Source: Anaerocolumna sp. AGMB13020
GTDB lineage: Bacteria > Bacillota > Clostridia > Lachnospirales > Lachnospiraceae
Assembly: GCF_033100115.1 (NCBI RefSeq)
Contig: NZ_CP136910.1
Span: 3,496,001 to 3,560,000 of the forward strand
Direction of reading: 5' to 3'
Length of the DNA: 64,000 nucleotides
The translations under genes and the position numbers were made by a program. Below are positions 10,002 through 19,994 of this stretch, one piece after another. The notes beneath the pieces are model-generated. The model worked only from the letters and a program-made list of their open reading frames with translations. It ran no database searches and had not been told where the DNA came from. The stretch's first letter is position 1; each line of letters begins with the position of its first letter.

Positions 10002-10200
10002 TAAATTTTTAGAAGATTTAAACGTAAAAACAGCAAGTGAGCTGAACGACGAATTAGTAGCTGCTAAAAAGGAACTTTTCAACTTAAGGTTCCAGAACGC
10101 AACAAACCAGCTGGATAATACAAGCCGTATCAAAGATGTAAGAAAGAATATTGCTAGAATCCAGACAGTTATTTCTGAAAAAGCAAAAGCATCCAACTAA
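9991..10200 (+). CDS. rpmC: 50S ribosomal protein L29
   Basis: 69 residues with a GTG start ([10 protein letters not shown]). Helical hairpin protein near the tunnel exit. AAGGAGGTG at 9976-9984 sits inside the end of rplP and fixes this start; the in-frame GTG at 9982 is part of that binding site. The protein shows the family pattern [15 protein letters not shown]. Confidence 0.96.
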   Translation: MKTSKFLEDLNVKTASELNDELVAAKKELFNLRFQNATNQLDNTSRIKDVRKNIARIQTVISEKAKASN

Positions 10201-10234
10201 TTATAAATATGATATCAATGCTCCCAGAGGTTAT

Positions 10235-10382
10235 GTGAAAATAAATGCGATTTTCACCAAATGTGAAAATAGAAAGCGATTTTCGCGGAGTGTGAAAATG
10301 AAAAAATGATTTTCGCTGAGTGTGAAAATTAAGAACCAATTTTCACTTTTATCTAGGTAGTATCGCGAATGAACTCGCGATA
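10235..10382 (+). repeat. Four-fold GTGAAAAT hairpin repeat plus palindrome inside the S10 operon
   Basis: GTGAAAAT recurs at 10235, 10263, 10292 and 10322 (period 28-30), each followed about 14 bases later by the near-complement ATTTTCAC or ATTTTCGC. Successive units can therefore fold into hairpins. Just behind lies the perfect inverted repeat TATCGCGA (10361-10368) and TCGCGATA (10375-10382). It fills the gap between rpmC and rpsQ, where most bacteria have only a few bases. Confidence 0.8.
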
Positions 10383-10414
10383 TGTACGGGTGTTATTGGG
10401 AAAGGAGAATTGTT

Positions 10415-10669
10415 GTGGAAAGAAATCTGAGAAAAGTTCGTACCGGTAAGGTAGTAAGTGATAAAATGGACAAAACAATCACCGTAGCTGTAATTGATCA
10501 TGTTAAACATCCTTTATACAACAAGATCGTTAAGAGAACTTATAAGTTAAAGGCTCATGATGAGAACAATGAGTGCGGTATTGGTGATAGAGTAAAAGTT
10601 ATGGAAACAAGACCTTTATCCAAGGATAAGAGATGGAGACTTGTTGAAGTTATTGAAAAAGCGAAATAA
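10415..10669 (+). CDS. rpsQ: 30S ribosomal protein S17
   Basis: 84 residues from a GTG start, [22 protein letters not shown]-fold 16S rRNA-binding protein of early assembly. AAAGGAG at 10401-10407 decides the start. The frame is open further upstream, into the palindromic repeat, but that part has no family match. Confidence 0.97.
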   Translation: MERNLRKVRTGKVVSDKMDKTITVAVIDHVKHPLYNKIVKRTYKLKAHDENNECGIGDRVKVMETRPLSKDKRWRLVEVIEKAK

Positions 10670-10693
10670 TGTTATTCTGAAAGGAGTAAGGTC

Positions 10694-11062
10694 ATGATAC
10701 AGCAGGAATCAAGACTTAGAGTTGCTGATAATACCGGTGCAAAAGAATTACTCTGCATCAGGGTACTTGGTGGATCCACCAGGAGATATGCTAATATCGG
10801 TGATGTTATTGTTGCCAGCGTTAAAGATGCAACACCAGGCGGTGTTGTAAAAAAAGGTGACGTTGTAAAAGCTGTTGTTGTTCGTACTGTAAAAGGTGCT
10901 CGTCGTAAAGATGGTTCCTATATCAAGTTTGATGAGAACGCAGCTGTTATTATAAAAGAAGATAAAAATCCCAAAGGAACACGTATCTTCGGACCTGTTG
11001 CCAGGGAATTAAGAGAAAAACAGTTCATGAAGATTGTTTCATTAGCACCAGAAGTACTATAA
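10694..11062 (+). CDS. rplN: 50S ribosomal protein L14
   Basis: 122 residues, beginning [27 protein letters not shown] in the usual way for L14, which forms bridge B8 and the RsfS silencing site. It ends with the conserved [16 protein letters not shown]. Confidence 0.98.
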   Translation: MIQQESRLRVADNTGAKELLCIRVLGGSTRRYANIGDVIVASVKDATPGGVVKKGDVVKAVVVRTVKGARRKDGSYIKFDENAAVIIKEDKNPKGTRIFGPVARELREKQFMKIVSLAPEVL

Positions 11063-11077
11063 GGAGGTGGAAAACCT

Positions 11078-11395
11078 GTGTCAATGTTAAAAATCAAAAA
11101 GGGAGATAACGTGAAAGTTATCACCGGTAAAGATAAAGGCAAAGAAGGTAAAGTAGTTGCTGTTGTAGACGGAAAAGTTCTGGTTGAAGGCGTAAACATG
11201 ATCACAAAGCATGCAAAAGCTAATCAGGCTAATCCCAAGGGCGGAATCGTACATCAGGAGGCTCCTATCGATGCTTCTAACGTTATGTACGTTCACAAGG
11301 GAAAGACTACAAGAATCGGTTTTACTACAGTTGAAGGTAAAAAAGGTTCCAAAAAAGTACGTATCGCTAAAGTAAATGGCGACGTTATTGACTAA
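11078..11395 (+). CDS. rplX: 50S ribosomal protein L24
   Basis: 105 residues. N-terminal KOW motif (KGDNVKVITGKDKGKEGKV) and C-terminal extension that initiates large-subunit assembly. The start is GTG at 11078 (AAGGAGGTGG eight bases before) or ATG at 11084. Confidence 0.97.
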   Translation: MSMLKIKKGDNVKVITGKDKGKEGKVVAVVDGKVLVEGVNMITKHAKANQANPKGGIVHQEAPIDASNVMYVHKGKTTRIGFTTVEGKKGSKKVRIAKVNGDVID

Positions 11396-11419
11396 TTCTA
11401 AGAGAGGAGGTCCCATAAG

Positions 11420-11959
11420 TTGACTAGATTAAAAGAACAATATTTGAACGAAATCGTAGCTGGAATGGAAAAGAAATTCGGTTACAAGAACACACTGGAA
11501 GTACCCAAATTAAACAAAATCGTTATTAATATGGGTGTCGGCGAAGCAAAGGAAAACTCCAAGCTTTTAGATGCTGCCATTAAAGATATGGAAACAATCG
11601 CTGGACAGAAAGCTGTTGTAACCAAAGCTAAGAAATCCGTAGCTAACTTTAAACTAAGAGAAGGCATGCCTATCGGTTGCAAAGTTACCTTAAGAGGAGA
11701 TAAGATGTATGAGTTCGCTGATCGTCTTATTAACCTTGCACTCCCTCGCGTTCGTGACTTTAGAGGTGTAAGCGCAAACTCATTTGACGGAAGAGGAAAC
11801 TATGCTCTCGGTATTAAAGAACAGGTTATTTTCCCTGAAATCGAATATGATAAAATTGACAAAGTCAGAGGTATGGATATAATTTTTGTTACTACTGCCA
11901 AGACCGATGAAGAAGCTCGTGAATTATTGACATTATTCGGTATGCCATTCAAAAAATAG
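11420..11959 (+). CDS. rplE: 50S ribosomal protein L5
   Basis: 179 residues. L5 holds 5S rRNA and contacts P-site tRNA. It starts with TTG behind [23 protein letters not shown], and contains the signature [17 protein letters not shown]. Confidence 0.98.
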   Translation: MTRLKEQYLNEIVAGMEKKFGYKNTLEVPKLNKIVINMGVGEAKENSKLLDAAIKDMETIAGQKAVVTKAKKSVANFKLREGMPIGCKVTLRGDKMYEFADRLINLALPRVRDFRGVSANSFDGRGNYALGIKEQVIFPEIEYDKIDKVRGMDIIFVTTAKTDEEARELLTLFGMPFKK

Positions 11960-11974
11960 TTAGGAGGGAATTTC

Positions 11975-12160
11975 ATGGCTAAAACGTCTATGAAAATAAA
12001 ACAGCAACGTACCCAGAAGTTTTCCACCAGAGAGTACAACCGCTGTAGAATCTGTGGCCGTCCACATGGTTATTTAAGAAAATACGGAGTTTGCAGAATC
12101 TGCTTCCGTGAATTAGCATATAAAGGACAAATACCAGGCGTTAAGAAAGCAAGCTGGTAA
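11975..12160 (+). CDS. rpsZ: 30S ribosomal protein S14, zinc type
   Basis: 61 residues, the short zinc-binding form of S14. [10 protein letters not shown] and [10 protein letters not shown] supply C-x2-C-x12-C-x2-C zinc ligands. A zinc-free paralogue would be expected elsewhere in many Firmicutes for use under zinc limitation. Confidence 0.98.
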   Translation: MAKTSMKIKQQRTQKFSTREYNRCRICGRPHGYLRKYGVCRICFRELAYKGQIPGVKKASW

Positions 12161-12183
12161 TTAAAAGGAAGGAGGCAAACAAC

Positions 12184-12585
12184 ATGACAATGAGCGATCC
12201 TATTGCAGATATGCTTACAAGAATTCGTAATGCCAACACTGCAAAACATGATACTGTAGATATCCCTGCTTCAAAAATGAAGGTAGCGATAGCTGATATC
12301 CTTTTAAAAGAAGGTTATATCAGAAAGTATGATATTGAAGAAGTAGATGGTTTCAAAAACATCCATGTTACATTAAAGTATGGTAAAGATAAAAATGTTA
12401 AGATCATTACTGGTCTTAAGAGAATTTCCAAACCCGGACTTCGCGTTTATGCCAATACCGAGGAACTTCCTAAGGTACTTGGAGGACTTGGTGTAGCAAT
12501 TATCTCCACCAATAAAGGTGTTGTAACCGATAAGGAAGCAAGAAAATTAAACGTAGGCGGCGAAGTACTGGCTTTCATTTGGTAA
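12184..12585 (+). CDS. rpsH: 30S ribosomal protein S8
   Basis: 133 residues, [24 protein letters not shown]8 binds 16S helix 21. It ends with the conserved GGEVLAFIW. First of the spc-type genes that control their own mRNA in E. coli; no comparable site is evident here. Confidence 0.98.
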   Translation: MTMSDPIADMLTRIRNANTAKHDTVDIPASKMKVAIADILLKEGYIRKYDIEEVDGFKNIHVTLKYGKDKNVKIITGLKRISKPGLRVYANTEELPKVLGGLGVAIISTNKGVVTDKEARKLNVGGEVLAFIW

Positions 12586-12724
12586 TCAGCTGAAAACTAC
12601 CCCCTTTTACCCGTTTTGCTAACAAAGCGGGAAAAAATTATGTATACAAAACATACTTCCGGCTGTATTATCCTGATAAACAGGAAGACAGCTAAGAAGT
12701 AATAAAATTATAGGAGGTGCGGGC
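12586..12724 (+). other. rpsH-rplF spacer with a weak hairpin
   Basis: 139 bases between genes that are usually adjacent. CCCG at 12610 pairs with CGGG at 12626 around TTTTGCTAACAAAG, followed by AAAAAA. It looks like a weak bidirectional terminator or processing hairpin, and no open frame is credible. Confidence 0.3.
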
Positions 12725-13267
12725 ATGTCACGTATAGGAAGAATGCCTATCGCTGTACCAGCTGGTGTAACCGTTGATATAGCAGAAAATAATAAAGTGA
12801 CTGTAAAAGGTCCTAAGGGAACATTAGAAAGAGTGTTACCCTCTGAAATGGATATTAAACTTGAAGGTTCTGAGATTATTGTAACAAGACCTAATGACTT
12901 AAAGAAAATGAAATCTTTACATGGTCTTACAAGAACACTGGTTAACAATATGGTAACTGGTGTAACTGCCGGATATGAGAAAGTACTTGAAGTAAACGGT
13001 GTTGGTTACAGAGCTGCTAAATCCGGAAAGGAATTAACTTTAACACTTGGATATTCACATCCCGTAGTTATGGTTGATCCTGAAGGTATTGAGTCAGTAT
13101 TAGAAGGACAGAACAAGATTACAGTTAAAGGTATAGATAAAGAAAAAGTCGGACAATACGCTGCTGAGATCAGAGATAAGAGAAGACCTGAGCCTTACAA
13201 AGGTAAAGGTATTAAATATGCTGATGAAGTTATCAGACGTAAAGTTGGTAAGACTGGTAAGAAATAA
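12725..13267 (+). CDS. rplF: 50S ribosomal protein L6
   Basis: 180 residues, [17 protein letters not shown]. Two repeated L6 domains; the C-terminal [21 protein letters not shown] is the family signature. It sits near the sarcin-ricin loop. Confidence 0.98.
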   Translation: MSRIGRMPIAVPAGVTVDIAENNKVTVKGPKGTLERVLPSEMDIKLEGSEIIVTRPNDLKKMKSLHGLTRTLVNNMVTGVTAGYEKVLEVNGVGYRAAKSGKELTLTLGYSHPVVMVDPEGIESVLEGQNKITVKGIDKEKVGQYAAEIRDKRRPEPYKGKGIKYADEVIRRKVGKTGKK

Positions 13268-13284
13268 TTGGAGGTGAAATAAAA

Positions 13285-13653
13285 ATGGTTAGTAAAGAAG
13301 CAAGATCCAAAGTTCGTGTAAATAAACATAGAAAATTACGTAATCGTTTTTCCGGAACTCCTGAAAGACCGCGTCTTGCTGTGTTTAGAAGTAATACCCA
13401 TATGTACGCTCAGATCATTGACGATACCGTAGGTACTACTTTAGTATCAGCTTCCACCCTGCAAAAGGATGTCAAGGCTGAGCTTGAAAAGACAAATGAC
13501 GTAGCTGCAGCAGCATATTTAGGAACTGTTATTGCAAAGAAAGCAGTTGAAAAAGGCATCAAATCTGTTGTCTTTGATAGAGGCGGTTTCATATATCAGG
13601 GTAAAGTTAAAGCATTGGCAGAAGCAGCAAGAGAAGCTGGTCTGGAATTCTAA
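13285..13653 (+). CDS. rplR: 50S ribosomal protein L18
   Basis: 122 residues with a basic N-terminus ([16 protein letters not shown]) and C-terminal [27 protein letters not shown]18 carries 5S rRNA with L5. Confidence 0.98.
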   Translation: MVSKEARSKVRVNKHRKLRNRFSGTPERPRLAVFRSNTHMYAQIIDDTVGTTLVSASTLQKDVKAELEKTNDVAAAAYLGTVIAKKAVEKGIKSVVFDRGGFIYQGKVKALAEAAREAGLEF

Positions 13654-13669
13654 GCGAGGAGGGAAACAC

Positions 13670-14179
13670 ATGAAACGTACAATCGTTGATGTTGATCAAC
13701 TGGAGTTAGTAGAAAAAGTAGTATCCATTAAACGTGTTACGAAAGTAGTAAAAGGTGGACGTAACTTCCGCTTTACAGCTTTAGTAGTAGTTGGTGATAA
13801 AAACGGCCATGTTGGAGCAGGTCTTGGAAAAGCAACAGAAATACCTGAAGCTATCCGTAAAGGAATTGAAGATGCCAAGAAGAAATTAATCTCATTCCCT
13901 ATTGATGAAAACGGAAGTGTTCCTCATGACTATACAGGAAAATTCGGAGGCGCTACAGTACTTTTAAAGCGTTCACCAGAAGGTACCGGAATTATTGCTG
14001 GTGGTCCTGCACGTAACGTTCTTGAGCTTGCTGGTTTTAAGAATATTCGTACAAAATCACTTGGTTCCAATAACAAGCAGAACGTAGTTTTGGCAACAAT
14101 CGAAGGATTAAGTCACTTAAGAACTCCTGAGGAAGTGGCTAAACTCCGTGGTATCACTGTAGAAGAGTTGTTAGGCTAG
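13670..14179 (+). CDS. rpsE: 30S ribosomal protein S5
   Basis: 169 residues. N-terminal double-stranded RNA-binding fold ([21 protein letters not shown]) and C-terminal half with [13 protein letters not shown]. It shapes the mRNA entry and decoding accuracy. ATG at 13670 follows GAGGAGGG; the frame is open into rplR upstream but that extension overlaps 120 bases of L18 and is rejected. Confidence 0.98.
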   Translation: MKRTIVDVDQLELVEKVVSIKRVTKVVKGGRNFRFTALVVVGDKNGHVGAGLGKATEIPEAIRKGIEDAKKKLISFPIDENGSVPHDYTGKFGGATVLLKRSPEGTGIIAGGPARNVLELAGFKNIRTKSLGSNNKQNVVLATIEGLSHLRTPEEVAKLRGITVEELLG

Positions 14180-14191
14180 GAGGTGCCCAAG

Positions 14192-14374
14192 ATGGCAGAG
14201 AAATTAAAAGTAACTTTAGTAAAGTCTACAATCAGTTCTATCCCTAAGCATAAGAAGACAGTGGAAGCATTAGGTCTTAGAAAGCTCCACAAAACGGTAG
14301 AATTACCCAACAATGAATGTGTTAGAGGTATGGTTGATCAGGTAAGACATTTAGTAAAGGTAGAAGAGATATAA
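14192..14374 (+). CDS. rpmD: 50S ribosomal protein L30
   Basis: 60 residues, MAEKLKVTLVKSTISSIPKHKKT. The start is ATG at 14192; the in-frame GTG at 14183 belongs to the ribosome binding site AGGAGGTG. Confidence 0.97.
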   Translation: MAEKLKVTLVKSTISSIPKHKKTVEALGLRKLHKTVELPNNECVRGMVDQVRHLVKVEEI

Positions 14375-14402
14375 TTCCCAAGAAAGTAAGGAGGTGTACT
14401 AG

Positions 14403-14843
14403 ATGAATTTATCAGAATTAAGACCGGCAGAAGGCTCCAAGCAAAGCGGAAATTTCAGAAAAGGCCGTGGACATGGTTCAGGTAATGGTAAAACTGCAGG
14501 TAAAGGACATAAAGGACAGAAGGCACGTTCCGGCGCACCCAGAGTAGGTTTCGAAGGTGGTCAGACTCCTTTTATCAGAACCTTACCTAAGAGAGGTTTT
14601 ACAAACAGAAATACAAAAGAAATCGTAGCAATCAACGTAGACAGACTGAATGTTTTTGAAGATGGTTCTGTAGTTACTATCGCGAATTTAATCGAGACTG
14701 GTATCGTTAAGAACCCCAGAGATGGTGTTAAGATCCTAGGAAATGGAGAACTTACTAAGAAGCTTGACGTAAAAGTATCTGCATTCAGCGAATCTGCTGC
14801 AGAGAAAATTAAAGCTCTTGGTGGAAATGCTGAGGTGATTTAG
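14403..14843 (+). CDS. rplO: 50S ribosomal protein L15
   Basis: 146 residues. Gly/Arg/Lys-rich N-terminal tail ([19 protein letters not shown]) that penetrates 23S rRNA, then the globular domain. It ends three bases before secY. Confidence 0.98.
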   Translation: MNLSELRPAEGSKQSGNFRKGRGHGSGNGKTAGKGHKGQKARSGAPRVGFEGGQTPFIRTLPKRGFTNRNTKEIVAINVDRLNVFEDGSVVTIANLIETGIVKNPRDGVKILGNGELTKKLDVKVSAFSESAAEKIKALGGNAEVI

Positions 14844-14846
14844 GAG

Positions 14847-16175
14847 ATGTTTAAAACAATCCGAAATGCTTTTAAGATTAAAGATATAAGAAATAAGTTA
14901 GTGTTTACTTTTATTGCATTAATTATCGTAAGACTTGGCTCTCAGCTCCCTGTACCAGAAATAAACAGGGAGTATTTCGCCCAATGGGTTTCGGGCCAGA
15001 CTTCTTTAGGTTTCTTTGATACTTTAACTGGTGGTTCTTTTACTCAGATGTCAATATTTGCTCTGAATATTACACCTTATATTACATCCTCAATCATAAT
15101 GCAGCTCCTTACCATTGCAATTCCTAAGTTAGAGGAAATGCAAAAAGACGGAGAAGACGGAAGAAAGAAGATTGCTGAATTTACACGTTACCTGACAGTT
15201 GTCTTAGCACTGGTTGAATCTGTTGCTATGGCTGTTGGTTTTGGTAATTCAGGTTTGTTAATCGGTGGATTAACTTTTGCTAATGTAGTAATCGTTGTTG
15301 CAGCTTTAACTGCAGGATCTACTTTTCTTATGTGGTTAGGTGAGAGAATCACAGAAAAAGGCGTTGGAAATGGTATCTCAATAATCCTTTTAGTCAATAT
15401 CGTAGCCAAATTACCTAGTGACTTTACTAATCTTTTCAGAACATTCGTAACAGGTGCTTCCAGCGTTATCAATGGTATCCTTGGAACTGTTATCATTGTT
15501 CTGGTTACAGTATTTGTAATTGTATTTGTAGTTTTACTGCAGAGCGGACAGAGAAAAATCCCTGTTCAGTATGCAAAAAAAGTACAAGGCAGAAAAATGA
15601 TAGGTGGACAATCCTCTCATATTCCTTTAAAAGTTAATACTGCAGGTGTTATTCCAGTAATTTTCGCTGGATCTATTATGCAGTTCCCTATTGTTGTATC
15701 ATCTTTCTTTGATGTACATCCGGCAAGAGCATATTTCTGGCCTAAAGTATTATACTTATTAAATCAGAATAACTGGTGTAACTTTAAGAGCTTTGGTGAG
15801 TTCAAATACACTCTTGGCTTACTTATTTACATTGTTTTAATTATCTTCTTCGCTTACTTCTATACTTCAATTACATTTAATCCACTTGAAGTATCCAACA
15901 ATATGAAGAAGCAGGGTGGATTTATCCCGGGTATCCGTCCCGGTAAGCCCACAGCGGAATACCTTACAAAAGTAGTAAATAACGTTATTTTAATCGGTGC
16001 AATTGGTTTAACTATCGTGTCTGTAGTTCCTATTTTCTTCTCAGGAAGCTTCAACGCACAGGTAACCTTTGGTGGAACATCTATCATTATTATCGTTGGT
16101 GTTGTTCTTGAGACCATGAAGCAGATTGAATCCCAGATGTTAGTACGTCATTACAAGGGATTCTTAAATGATTAA
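14847..16175 (+). CDS. secY: Preprotein translocase subunit SecY
   Basis: 442 residues, ten hydrophobic segments, the protein-conducting channel with SecE and SecG in the cytoplasmic membrane. Conserved pieces are the plug region (GGSFTQMSIFALNITPYITSSI), the cytoplasmic loop GQRKIPVQYAKKVQGRKM and PGIRPGKPT before TM9. The binding site GAGGTGA lies in the last codons of rplO. Confidence 0.98.
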   Translation: MFKTIRNAFKIKDIRNKLVFTFIALIIVRLGSQLPVPEINREYFAQWVSGQTSLGFFDTLTGGSFTQMSIFALNITPYITSSIIMQLLTIAIPKLEEMQKDGEDGRKKIAEFTRYLTVVLALVESVAMAVGFGNSGLLIGGLTFANVVIVVAALTAGSTFLMWLGERITEKGVGNGISIILLVNIVAKLPSDFTNLFRTFVTGASSVINGILGTVIIVLVTVFVIVFVVLLQSGQRKIPVQYAKKVQGRKMIGGQSSHIPLKVNTAGVIPVIFAGSIMQFPIVVSSFFDVHPARAYFWPKVLYLLNQNNWCNFKSFGEFKYTLGLLIYIVLIIFFAYFYTSITFNPLEVSNNMKKQGGFIPGIRPGKPTAEYLTKVVNNVILIGAIGLTIVSVVPIFFSGSFNAQVTFGGTSIIIIVGVVLETMKQIESQMLVRHYKGFLND

Positions 16176-16190
16176 TAAAATACAGATAAA

Positions 16191-16222
16191 CTGCAGGCGG
16201 GGCACAGCCCCGCCATTTGCAG
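16191..16222 (+). terminator. Strong GC hairpin between secY and adk
   Basis: CTGCA-GGCGGGGC, loop ACA, GCCCCGCC-ATT-TGCAG, followed by ATTGCTTTT. Possibly a partial terminator or mRNA-stabilising stem, since adk continues in the same direction 28 bases later. Confidence 0.55.
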
Positions 16223-16249
16223 ATTGCTTTTCGAAGGGAGTTTACAAAA

Positions 16250-16894
16250 ATGAAGATCATTATGTTAGGCGCACCTGGCGCAGGTAAAGGAACACAGGCT
16301 AAGAGACTTGCTGAAAAATTTACTATTCCTCATATATCAACAGGCGATATTTTCAGAGCAAATATCAAAAATGGTACTGAGCTTGGAAAGAAAGCCAAAG
16401 GCTACATGGATCAGGGGCTTTTAGTACCTGACGAGCTTGTAGTTGATCTTGTAGTTGACCGAATCAAACAGGCAGACTGCGAGAAGGGATACATTCTTGA
16501 TGGTTTTCCCAGAACTATTCCACAGGCAGAAGCACTGGATAATGCTTTAAAAGCAATCGATGAGAAGGTTGATTTTGCTGTCAATGTAGAAGTACCTGAC
16601 AGTGATATCGTAAGCAGAATGTCCGGCAGAAGAGCTTGCTTAAACTGTGGCGCTACTTATCATGTTGTTACCATTCCTACCAAAGTAGAGGGTATCTGTG
16701 ATACTTGCGGCAGCGAGATCGTATTAAGAGAGGATGATAAGCCTGAGACTGTATTAAAACGTCTTGAGATATATCATAATCAGACACAGCCTTTAATTGA
16801 TTATTACACCAAGCAGGGAATATTAAAAGAAGTTGACGGAAGAAAGAATATGACCGATACTTTCGAAGATATCTTAAAAGTCCTTGGAAAGTAA
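16250..16894 (+). CDS. adk: Adenylate kinase
   Basis: 214 residues. ATP + AMP to 2 ADP. P-loop GAPGAGKGTQ at residues 7-16, AMP-binding region HISTGDIFRANI and DGFPRT. The LID domain carries the zinc-binding Cys pairs CLNC and CDTC typical of Gram-positive enzymes. Start at MKIIMLGAPG behind GAAGGGAG; upstream in-frame codons would include the GC hairpin. Confidence 0.98.
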   Translation: MKIIMLGAPGAGKGTQAKRLAEKFTIPHISTGDIFRANIKNGTELGKKAKGYMDQGLLVPDELVVDLVVDRIKQADCEKGYILDGFPRTIPQAEALDNALKAIDEKVDFAVNVEVPDSDIVSRMSGRRACLNCGATYHVVTIPTKVEGICDTCGSEIVLREDDKPETVLKRLEIYHNQTQPLIDYYTKQGILKEVDGRKNMTDTFEDILKVLGK

Positions 16895-17035
16895 TATATA
16901 AATGAATTAAGTCTTTTACCTCTTAGCAATACAAAAATGCCATATTAAGGCTTTTTACATCCGAAAGAGGAGAAACTTATATTTAACTTATATATAGCGA
17001 ATTAAATGATAAAGCAGATGCAGGGAGTGATTATT

Positions 17036-17788
17036 ATGTCAGTAACAATAAAATCAGAGAGAGAAATAGAATTAATGCGTGAGGCGGGAAAGATTCTGGC
17101 GGCTGTTCATGAAGAGCTGAGAGAATTCATACAACCGGGAATCACCACTCTGGATATTGACAAAAAAACCAGAGAATTAATTAAAGGTTATGGCTGCATT
17201 GCATCCTTTCTTAATTATAATGGTTATCCTGCATCTGTCTGTGTTTCTGTAAACGAGCAGGTGGTTCATGGAATCCCCTCCAAGGGAAGAATATTAAACA
17301 ATGGAGATATTGTAAGCTTGGATGCAGGTGTGATATATAAAGGATATCATTCGGATGCCGCCAGAACCTGGGCAGTAGGTGAAATTACGGAAGATGCAAA
17401 AGAACTCATACGGGTAACGCAACAAAGTTTTTTTGAGGGTATTAAATATGCAAAAACTGGCAATCATTTAAATGATATATCCTCTGCAATTCAAAACTAT
17501 GTGGAATCTTTTGGGTTTTCGGTTGTTAGAGACCTTGTAGGACACGGCATCGGTACGAAGCTCCATGAAGACCCACAGATTCCAAACTTTGCACAGAAAA
17601 GAAGAGGAATCAGGCTTGAGCCGGGAATGACCTTCGCCATAGAACCTATGGTAAATGCAGGACGGCCTGAAGTTTACTGGGAAAGTGATGACTGGACAGT
17701 TGTAACGGAAGACAGATCCCTGTCGGCGCATTATGAGAACACCATTCTGATAACAGAGGGTGAGCCGGAAATATTCTCTTTAAAATAA
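17036..17788 (+). CDS. map: Methionine aminopeptidase, type Ia
   Basis: 250 residues. Removes the initiator Met from nascent proteins. Metal ligands in the family order are visible in SLDAGVIYKGYHSDAARTW (two Asp), GHGIGTKLHEDPQ (His), FAIEPM (Glu) and HYENTI (Glu). The start behind CAGGGAG is at 17036; a longer in-frame start at 17006 has no binding site. Confidence 0.98.
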   Translation: MSVTIKSEREIELMREAGKILAAVHEELREFIQPGITTLDIDKKTRELIKGYGCIASFLNYNGYPASVCVSVNEQVVHGIPSKGRILNNGDIVSLDAGVIYKGYHSDAARTWAVGEITEDAKELIRVTQQSFFEGIKYAKTGNHLNDISSAIQNYVESFGFSVVRDLVGHGIGTKLHEDPQIPNFAQKRRGIRLEPGMTFAIEPMVNAGRPEVYWESDDWTVVTEDRSLSAHYENTILITEGEPEIFSLK

Positions 17789-17812
17789 AGCAGGAATAAC
17801 GGAGCCGTAAAA

Positions 17813-18097
17813 GTGGATTATATGATTGGCAGAGGTGCAATATCCACCGCAGGACATGACATCGGAAAATGCTATGTCATATGCAGAGCAGATGATGAAT
17901 ATGTATATCTAGTGGATGGTATTGCCAGAAACATAAAAAACCCAAAGAAAAAGAACAAAAAGCATATTAAGTGCATTGAAGGAACCGAAAATCTCCTTCC
18001 ATGCATCAATGATAATAACATAATAACCCGGAATGAAGATATCAAAAGAGCAATTAAAACTTACAGTAAGATATATAAAGGGGCTATACCCTGGTAA
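17813..18097 (+). CDS. KOW-domain RNA-binding protein, L14e/L27e-like
   Basis: 94 residues from GTG. The N-terminus GRGAISTAGHDIGKCYVICRADDEYVYLVDG resembles the KOW domain of archaeal/eukaryotic L14e. Clostridia commonly carry such a protein between map and infA. The Lys-rich middle (KNPKKKNKKH) fits rRNA or ribosome binding. Function is not established; it may act in assembly or quality control. Confidence 0.8.
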   Translation: MDYMIGRGAISTAGHDIGKCYVICRADDEYVYLVDGIARNIKNPKKKNKKHIKCIEGTENLLPCINDNNIITRNEDIKRAIKTYSKIYKGAIPW

Positions 18098-18133
18098 TCT
18101 GTTGTATTTCTTCAAATTTATGGAGGTGACTTA

Positions 18134-18352
18134 ATGTCCAAATCAGATGTAGTTGAAATTGAAGGAACCGTTATTGAGAAATTACCCAATGCTATGTTCC
18201 AGGTTGAACTGGAAAATGGCCATCGCGTACTGGCTCACATCAGCGGAAAACTACGTATGAACTTTATTAAAATCGTACCCGGTGACAAAGTAACTTTAGA
18301 ATTATCTCCCTATGATTTAACCAAAGGAAGAATTATCTGGAGAGATAAATAA
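18134..18352 (+). CDS. infA: Translation initiation factor IF-1
   Basis: 72 residues, one S1-like OB fold: [20 protein letters not shown] and [23 protein letters not shown]. It occupies the A site of the 30S subunit during initiation. TGGAGGTGA precedes the ATG. Confidence 0.98.
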   Translation: MSKSDVVEIEGTVIEKLPNAMFQVELENGHRVLAHISGKLRMNFIKIVPGDKVTLELSPYDLTKGRIIWRDK

Positions 18353-18431
18353 AATACTAAAATTTACTTGATTTTTCTTCTGTCATTTGTTATAATGATA
18401 GACGGACTTTTTTTGAAAGGAGTGAATTACT

Positions 18432-18545
18432 GTGAAGGTAAGGTCATCAGTAAAACCCATCTGCGAAAAGTGCAAGATTATAAAGAGAAAGGGAAGTATC
18501 AGAGTAATCTGCGAGAATCCCAGACACAAACAAAGACAAGGCTAA
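18432..18545 (+). CDS. rpmJ: 50S ribosomal protein L36
   Basis: 37 residues from [20 protein letters not shown], ending NPRHKQRQG. Zinc ligands C-x2-C, C and H are in place. GAAAGGAG lies a few bases upstream. The gene is shorter than the usual ORF cut-off and another frame is open across it, so it is easily missed. It follows infA as in other Firmicutes. Confidence 0.97.
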   Translation: MKVRSSVKPICEKCKIIKRKGSIRVICENPRHKQRQG

Positions 18546-19050
18546 TAATCAGTTAAGGGCTGCGAATGCGGCATAACTGTTTTATATAAGGCGTTTACAG
18601 GATAATTCATCAGAGGGTATCATTGATATATCAAACTGTGAAGTATAACCGTTAATTCTCAGGAAATACCGGTTAAGATTTATCCGGAAGCTTATCTGAT
18701 AGGTTTTCATGTGAACGACAATATATAGTTCTTGCTTTCTGTGTTACAATCTGCTTTTTTGCAATTGTGATATTGTGGGTAAATCAAAATGGTTTATCTT
18801 GAAATCTATGGGGTTTCAGCGGATTAACCTTAGGGTTAGTCTGTCACAATTTAAAGCGGCTGCGCAATGAAACACCAGGTGGTGTTGTTCATTGCAAAAT
18901 ATCATTTTATTATTGAAAATGTTACAAAATCAGCTTCCAGGGATATAAGGAACGGGTATGCATTTCACCATATATCAGATATTCTGTTATATGATACTTT
19001 TTTCATCCTACCGGAGCAACCTTAAAAAACAACGGAGGTGTAATACGCAC
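18546..19050 (+). other. Long leader before rpsM with hairpin and candidate promoter
   Basis: 505 bases without a credible gene. TGTTACAAT at 18742-18750 is a possible extended -10. GCAATGAA-ACACCA (from 18864) pairs with TGGTGT-TGTTCATTGC (to 18895) in a strong hairpin without a T-run. The open frame upstream of rpsM (from 18958) has no ribosomal match. The segment probably adds transcription and an RNA control site for the rpsM-rplQ part. Confidence 0.5.
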
Positions 19051-19419
19051 ATGGCTCGTATCAGTGGTGTAGATTTACCAAGAGAGAAACGTGTAGAAAT
19101 CGGTCTTACTTATGTTTATGGTATCGGCAGAGTAAGTTCTAACCGTATTTTAAAAGAAGCAAATGTTAATCCTGACACACGCGTTAGAGATTTAACAGAC
19201 GAAGAAGTTGGCAGAATTCGTGATATTATTGATGCAACTCAGACAGTTGAAGGTGATTTACGTAGAGAGATCGCTCTTAATATCAAGAGACTTCAGGAAA
19301 TTGGATGCTACAGAGGAATCCGTCATAGAAAAGGCCTTCCTGTTCGTGGACAGAAGACTAAAACTAACGCTAGAACAAGAAAAGGTCCTAAGCGTACAGT
19401 TGCTAATAAGAAGAAATAA
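19051..19419 (+). CDS. rpsM: 30S ribosomal protein S13
   Basis: 122 residues, [26 protein letters not shown]. Helix-two-turn-helix and basic C-terminal tail ([15 protein letters not shown]) that contacts P-site tRNA. CGGAGGTG sets the start at 19051. Confidence 0.98.
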   Translation: MARISGVDLPREKRVEIGLTYVYGIGRVSSNRILKEANVNPDTRVRDLTDEEVGRIRDIIDATQTVEGDLRREIALNIKRLQEIGCYRGIRHRKGLPVRGQKTKTNARTRKGPKRTVANKKK

Positions 19420-19580
19420 TATTATCCAGTTACTACGAGAAATTCTTAGAATTTCAAGTTCTGTAACGGCAAGGTATGCATTTGCTGTATAACAGCAAAG
19501 GTATAAACCGCTCGTAAGAACCGCAGTGGCTGAATAGTCACGAAATAAGGTAATTAAAATCCAACAGGAGGGTTTGTTAA

Positions 19581-19976
19581 ATGGCTAAGAAAATAGCAAA
19601 AAAAGTGACTAAGAAACGTGTTAAGAAAAACGTTGATCGTGGACAGGCACATATCCAGTCATCTTTTAACAATACAATTGTTACTCTGACAGATGCAGAA
19701 GGCAACGCTCTTTCATGGGCCAGTGCCGGTGGTTTAGGCTTTAGAGGTTCCAGAAAGTCAACTCCCTATGCAGCACAGATGGCAGCTGAAACAGCAGCAA
19801 AGGCAGCTTTAGTTCATGGTTTAAAAACAGTTGACGTAATGGTTAAAGGTCCCGGATCAGGAAGAGAAGCAGCAATTCGTGCACTTCAGGCTTGCGGCAT
19901 TGAAGTAACAAGTATCAAGGATGTCACACCGGTTCCTCATAACGGCTGTAGACCACCTAAACGCAGAAGAGTCTAA
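19581..19976 (+). CDS. rpsK: 30S ribosomal protein S11
   Basis: 131 residues. Platform protein; GHIQ-type RNA-binding sequence ([18 protein letters not shown]), [13 protein letters not shown] and C-terminal [14 protein letters not shown] 160-base spacer precedes it with the small hairpin TTTGCTGTATAACAGCAAA near 19480. Confidence 0.98.
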   Translation: MAKKIAKKVTKKRVKKNVDRGQAHIQSSFNNTIVTLTDAEGNALSWASAGGLGFRGSRKSTPYAAQMAAETAAKAALVHGLKTVDVMVKGPGSGREAAIRALQACGIEVTSIKDVTPVPHNGCRPPKRRRV

Positions 19977-19994
19977 TAGAGGAGGTAAGTAACA

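Noticed and set aside
13532..13669. N-terminal extension of S5
   Set aside because: It would overlap most of the L18 3' end in another frame, and GAGGAGGG marks the ATG at 13670.
18368..18556. 62-codon frame over the infA-rsM gap
   Set aside because: It runs out of frame across rpmJ, whose 37-residue product is clearly L36; the longer frame has no family sequence.
18958..19050. N-terminal extension of S13
   Set aside because: The family start [14 protein letters not shown] has its own CGGAGGTG; the upstream codons encode hydrophobic non-ribosomal sequence.
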